Part shown: piece after piece, positions 60,680-64,000 of the stretch
Layout of the letters: every line of letters begins with the position of its first letter
Position numbering within the stretch: position 1 is the first letter of the stretch
NCBI RefSeq assembly: GCF_002994615.1
Contig: NZ_PVNK01000118.1
Span: 1-64,000, forward strand
Direction of reading: 5' to 3'
DNA length: 64,000 nt
DNA from: Enhygromyxa salina
Lineage (GTDB): Bacteria; Myxococcota_A; Polyangia; Nannocystales; Nannocystaceae
Translations under genes and position numbers: made by a program
Notes under the pieces: generated by a model
Seen by the model: the letters and a program-made list of their open reading frames with translations, nothing else
Databases searched by the model: none
Told to the model about the DNA's origin: nothing

Positions 60680-61825
60680 CTAGCCCGGCTCAATCGGCAC
60701 GCAGCAGCCCGTCTGACAAAACCAGCCTATCTCGCAGTCCGAGATATCCGTGCATGACGTCACGCCGTCGGGGCACCCGGGCTCGTCGCACTCTGGCGGC
60801 AGATCGTCTGGATCTTGGCCGAAGCAAAGCTCGCACAGCTCGGGCTCACAGGGGTTGTTGCAATTCTCGAAGAAGGTGCAGGACTGGCAAGCGTCGAGGT
60901 TCTCGAGCGAGCATTCGGCGCCATCCAGATAGACGAATTGCCCCTCGATCTCGCAGCAGCCGAAGCAATCGCAGCCGTTGGGCACCAAGGGCGTGCAAAA
61001 GTCGAGGCAGTTCTGGGGTAGTTCGACGCCGCACATGTTGAAGTTCGGATCGTACTCGCAGCCGATCTCGGCCCCGGGATTCTCGGGGTCGCACTTGAGG
61101 TTCCACTCGCATTGGTCGTCGCCGCCGCCCGAGTTGTCGTCGAAGTAGCAGTCGCCCTTGCAGTCGTTGTTCTGGCCCGGCAAGTTGGTCTCGAAGGTGC
61201 TCTCGTCGTCGTCGCAGGGCGAGATGCACTCGGGGTCGAACAGATCGATGACCCCGTCCATGTCATTGTCGATCGTGTCACCGCATTCGTAGACCTTGTT
61301 GCCGCAGTAGATCGCCTCGGGGGCGGCGTCCTCGAGCAGGCACATGGCCGAGCAGCCGTCGCCATCTTCGGTGTTGGCGTCGTCGCACCCCTCGTCGGGG
61401 CCCTCGAAGCCGTCACCGCAGACGTTGTTGGTGCAGTCTGACAAGCACGCGAAGGTGTCGCCATTTTCGTCGCCGTCGTCGCATTCCTCGCCGGGGTCGA
61501 TCACGCCGTCGCCACACGTGGCCCCGTCGCCGTCGCCGTCTCCGGTGTCGCCATCCCCGTCGCCGTCGCCCGAGTCGCCGTCGCCGTCGCCGTCGCCGGG
61601 GTCACCGTCTCCGTCACCTGTGTCCCCGTCACCCTCTCCCGTGCCACCGTCGTTGTCACCCGAGTCGCCGTCACCCTCACCTTCACCTTCACCTGGGCCG
61701 GTCTCGGCCCCTGTCGCCTCCCCCTCGCTGTTGGTTCCGCCACAGGCGATCGACAGTGAGAGCCCCGCGCAGAGGATCAAGGAGAGTCGGAGACTCGACA
61801 TTGGGGCGTTGGACAGCGTGTTCAT
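60680..61825 (-). CDS. Lipoprotein with Gly-Asp linker and CGDG Cys-rich repeats
   Basis: Encodes 381 residues (an internal ATG at 61801, MSSLRLSLILC, is an equally good start). The leader ends in lipobox LSIAC. A linker of GEGEG and GDGD repeats covers residues of about 45-105. Then two copies of the myxobacterial Cys-rich repeat (DUF4215 type): TCGDGVIDPGEECDDGD and VCGDGFEGPDEGCDDANTED. The C-terminal half is a Cys-rich domain with more than 20 Cys (GCDCFGCCEIEG, CQSCTFFENCNNPCEPELC) and ends WFCQTGCCVP. Expected on the surface. The stop TAG is inside the repeat motif that accompanies palindromic element copy c. Confidence 0.87.
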   Translation of the reverse strand: MNTLSNAPMSSLRLSLILCAGLSLSIACGGTNSEGEATGAETGPGEGEGEGDGDSGDNDGGTGEGDGDTGDGDGDPGDGDGDGDSGDGDGDGDTGDGDGDGATCGDGVIDPGEECDDGDENGDTFACLSDCTNNVCGDGFEGPDEGCDDANTEDGDGCSAMCLLEDAAPEAIYCGNKVYECGDTIDNDMDGVIDLFDPECISPCDDDESTFETNLPGQNNDCKGDCYFDDNSGGGDDQCEWNLKCDPENPGAEIGCEYDPNFNMCGVELPQNCLDFCTPLVPNGCDCFGCCEIEGQFVYLDGAECSLENLDACQSCTFFENCNNPCEPELCELCFGQDPDDLPPECDEPGCPDGVTSCTDISDCEIGWFCQTGCCVPIEPG

Positions 61826-61864
61826 CGTCGTTTCCAGAGTCCTTCGTTGGTGCCCACCACGGGC

Positions 61865-62803
61865 TCAACGCGGGGTCAGCCCGCGACAGTCACGACCTGG
61901 CCCCAAGCCTTCGAGCAGCGAGTGAACCTCGCCCTCGACCGCGGAGCCCGGCCAGCGGTGAAGGTAGAGCTCGTACGCGCAGCGGGCTTCGTCCCCGCGC
62001 TTGGCGTTGCGCAGGAGTCGGCCGAGATCCAAGACGGCCGCGCGAGTCTGGCTTGCGTGAGGGTGCTCGAGGACGAGACGACGCAAGACGCCGATCGCCT
62101 CGTCCCGCTTGCCGGCGACGAGCAGGGAGTCGGCTTCCCGAGCGAGAACCGCCGCCGACGGCTCCGGCGAGTTCGCCTCGGGTGCCCCCTCCTCGATGTG
62201 CTCCACGCTGATCGCGGTGCGATGTGTGACCGCCGCCCCGGCGTCAACCCACGCGGCCACGCCAGTGTGCAAGCGAAGCGCTGCGCTGCCCTCGACGATC
62301 TCGATTGTCGCGCTGCCCTCGACCAGTTCGAGCTCTCGATCAGGCAGCGAGACCCTCAGCGCGTGGCCGGGGGTCGCGCGGACCTCGAGCTCGTGGACTC
62401 CCTCACCGAGCGCGATCGACCACGGACCGCGGACCTCCACGGTGCTGCTCGAGCGCAGCCTGATCGCGTGGGCGAGCCCATCTAACGATGCCGATCCCGA
62501 ACCGCCCTCGGCGTCAACTTTGGACGCTGCGCCGTCGGGGTCGAGGGCGAGCTCCTGTGCTCCGGCTTTGCGGTCCGAGAGCAAGGGTGACAGCAAGGCA
62601 ATGGCAGCGATCGAAGCGGCGAGGGCGAGCGCTGCGCTGAGCATCAGCGTGCGTCGCCCCTGGGTCCGGCGCCGCTCCTGCTCGAGCCCGGCGAGGACGG
62701 CCTCGGCGGTCACGCGGGTCGCGGTGATCGGCTGCTCGCGCGCGGCCTCGACGAAGCGGCGCAGGCCCGGGGTCACGAGCTCATCGGCCTCGCCCCCGCT
62801 CAC
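61865..62803 (-). CDS. FecR-like anti-sigma factor with TPR tail
   Basis: Encodes 312 residues from a GTG at 62803 that overlaps the sigma-factor stop as GTGA. Residues 1-55 are cytoplasmic and helical (LRRFVEAAREQPITATRV), residues 56-80 form a membrane segment (LMLSAALALAASIAAIALL), and 100-200 a beta domain of FecR type (VEVRGPWSIALGEGVHELEV, SATIEIVEGSAALRLHTG). The last 100 residues form TPR-like helices (EADSLLVAGKRDEAIGVLRRLV). Expected to hold the ECF sigma factor and release it on an envelope signal. No zinc-binding ZAS motif is present. Confidence 0.82.
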   Translation of the reverse strand: MSGGEADELVTPGLRRFVEAAREQPITATRVTAEAVLAGLEQERRRTQGRRTLMLSAALALAASIAAIALLSPLLSDRKAGAQELALDPDGAASKVDAEGGSGSASLDGLAHAIRLRSSSTVEVRGPWSIALGEGVHELEVRATPGHALRVSLPDRELELVEGSATIEIVEGSAALRLHTGVAAWVDAGAAVTHRTAISVEHIEEGAPEANSPEPSAAVLAREADSLLVAGKRDEAIGVLRRLVLEHPHASQTRAAVLDLGRLLRNAKRGDEARCAYELYLHRWPGSAVEGEVHSLLEGLGPGRDCRGLTPR

Positions 62804-63450
62804 CGCCCCTGCTCCTCGCCCGAAGGACCGAAGACCTCGAGGGCCTGGCACAGCAGCGCCTCGGCCCGGCGGGCCCGATAGGAGACCGTGCTGATCGGGA
62901 CCTCGAGGGCAGCGCTGGCCTCGTGCAGAGACATGCCCTCGATCGCCCGCGCGACAAAGGCCTCGCGCAGCCGGGGCGAGAGCTGACCCAGCGCTTCGTA
63001 GAGGCGCTCGCGGTGCTCACGGGTCTCGAGCTCGTCGTGCGGCGTGGGGGGGCTGCCTTGGGGAACCTGGGAAGCTTGTTGCTCACGCCGACGGCGACGG
63101 CGGTCGCTGTCCCACCAATTGCGGACCTTGTTTGCGGCGATGCGGTACAGCCAGGTTTGGAGCTCGCTGTCGCCGCGGAAGCGCGCGAGGCTGCCGAAGG
63201 CGGCGATGAAGACCTCCTGAACGAGGTCGTCGACGGCCGCCGGATCGCCGGTCATGCGCTGGATTTGCGCGGTGACCCGGACCTTGTGGAGCTCGAAGAG
63301 CTCACGCTGGGCGGCGGGGTCATGACGACGCGCGCGCGCGAGCAGCTCGTGGGCAGCGGTCGCCCGCTCGGGCGCCTTCGGGTGGAGGCGATGAACAGTC
63401 GCCCCCTCCGAGCACCCCTCGGTGCCGCCCCGATCACCCACGGGGGCCAT
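62800..63450 (-). CDS. ECF sigma-70 factor
   Basis: Encodes 216 residues from the ATG at 63450 (a GTG at 63465 would add five). Region 2: DPAAQRELFELH, DLVQEVFIAAF and FRGDSELQTWLYRIAANKV with the usual Trp. Region 4: LGQLSPRLREAFVARAIEGMSL, HEASAALEVPISTVSYRARRAEALL, the helix-turn-helix for the -35 box. The length and layout are those of extracytoplasmic-function sigma factors. Its gene is the first of a unit with the anti-sigma gene, which suggests self-regulation. Target promoters are not identifiable. Confidence 0.92.
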   Translation of the reverse strand: MAPVGDRGGTEGCSEGATVHRLHPKAPERATAAHELLARARRHDPAAQRELFELHKVRVTAQIQRMTGDPAAVDDLVQEVFIAAFGSLARFRGDSELQTWLYRIAANKVRNWWDSDRRRRRREQQASQVPQGSPPTPHDELETREHRERLYEALGQLSPRLREAFVARAIEGMSLHEASAALEVPISTVSYRARRAEALLCQALEVFGPSGEEQGR

Positions 63451-63507
63451 TGTAGCCCGGTGCACAACTGATAGACCGCCCCGATCACCGCAATTCCAAG
63501 CGCCACC

Positions 63508-64000
63508 TCAGATCCCGACGCCAACCTCGAGCACGAGCAGCCAGCGCAGGTGACCTCGGTGAATTACATCGTCGGTGCCGCGCACGCGCAACGCAGAAAA
63601 GGTGGTCTCCACTCCGGTTCGGACACCAAGGACCACGCGCTCGAAGCGGTACTGCGCGAGCGCACAGAGCTCGCCGCCCCCCGACCACGCCGTGGCCGAG
63701 CGGAGCTGTTCGGCGTGAGTCCACTCGAGCGCCGGCATCACCAGCCCGCCGACCCACAGTCGCCGCCGAGCGATGGGGCCCCCCGCGGCGAGGCCCAGCC
63801 CGACGTCGAGTTGGTGCACGCGGAGATCTTTGGACCGACCGTGAGACCAGCGCACCCGTCCACGCGGCTGGAGGCGATCGCCCAGGACCCACGCGCCACC
63901 ACCGAGCCCGAGGCCGAAGTCGGGGTCCGGCGAGCGCGGCGGACCGAGCCCCACGTGGGTCTCCAGGCCGACGAAGGCGACCGGCAGCTCGACCTCTGAA
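63508..64000 (-). CDS. Partial gene, barrel-like outer-surface protein
   Basis: The last 163 codons of a gene that starts outside the window. The visible text is a run of alternating beta strands (VELPVAFVGLETHVGLGP, QLDVGLGLAAGGPI, RRRLWVGGLVMPALEWTH, YRFERVVLGVRTGVET) ending LRWLLVLEVGVGI, the pattern of an outer-membrane barrel with a hydrophobic C-terminal strand. It lies just upstream of the sigma-factor gene on the same strand, 58 bp away. Without the N-terminus the assignment is tentative. Confidence 0.6.
   Translation of the reverse strand, partial: SEVELPVAFVGLETHVGLGPPRSPDPDFGLGLGGGAWVLGDRLQPRGRVRWSHGRSKDLRVHQLDVGLGLAAGGPIARRRLWVGGLVMPALEWTHAEQLRSATAWSGGGELCALAQYRFERVVLGVRTGVETTFSALRVRGTDDVIHRGHLRWLLVLEVGVGI

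Overview
The window is high-GC DNA of a myxobacterium, most likely of the Nannocystis/Plesiocystis/Enhygromyxa group. This rests on content, not on a marker gene: many lipoproteins with long Gly-Asp linkers, a MYXO-CTERM-type tail on a secreted trypsin, cysteine-rich CGDG repeats, eukaryotic-type kinases with C-terminal extensions, and an IgGFc-binding-type remnant. I saw no rRNA, tRNA or CRISPR array.

Layout. 1-0.62 kb: tandem repeats and a 164-bp palindromic element. 0.63-2.1 kb: two exported or surface proteins. 2.2-8.2 kb: a toxin operon read leftward (TPR-like accessory protein, PAAR-like/Rhs protein with a CD38/ADP-ribosyl-cyclase-like C-terminus, candidate immunity protein). 8.2-10.5 kb: a transposase scrap and two Cys-rich lipoproteins. 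10.85-14.8 kb: a two-gene operon of an aromatic-amino-acid-decarboxylase-like enzyme and an A-PCP-GNAT protein resembling insect Ebony, whose adenylation code points to beta-alanine. 15.2-16 kb: a methyltransferase. 16.1-23.9 kb: a seven-gene glycan cluster with 4-bp overlaps (UDP-xylose synthase, two more sugar SDRs, three paralogous CgeB-like glycosyltransferases, a GH39-like protein). 24-36.6 kb: a cytochrome lipoprotein, an XRE-cupin regulator, VWA, ZU5-like and propeller lipoproteins, a small glycosyltransferase, a sialidase-fold protein and a large di-haem YVTN protein.

36.8-46.4 kb is a signalling block: a Ser/Thr kinase overlapping a degenerate kinase of identical layout, an orphan kinase-type TPR domain, a KAP NTPase with a winged-helix tail, and a sigma-54 activator without a receiver domain. 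46.6-53.9 kb holds lipoproteins, a K+ channel with an RCK domain, and a WGR-PARP gene followed by a possible regulator. 53.9-61.8 kb has a secreted trypsin, GD-linker lipoproteins, a HAD 5'-nucleotidase and repeat arrays. 61.9-64 kb is an ECF sigma / FecR-like anti-sigma pair plus the end of a further gene.

Two repeat families stand out. A palindromic element of exactly 164 bp occurs three times, and a unit of about 136 bp forms arrays at 1-0.45 and 56.9-57.9 kb. Where both sides are visible they lie between convergent genes, touching stop codons. The most interesting coding systems are the Ebony-like operon, the CD38-like Rhs toxin and the kinase/degenerate-kinase pair. All functional assignments come from reading motifs by eye; no database search was possible.
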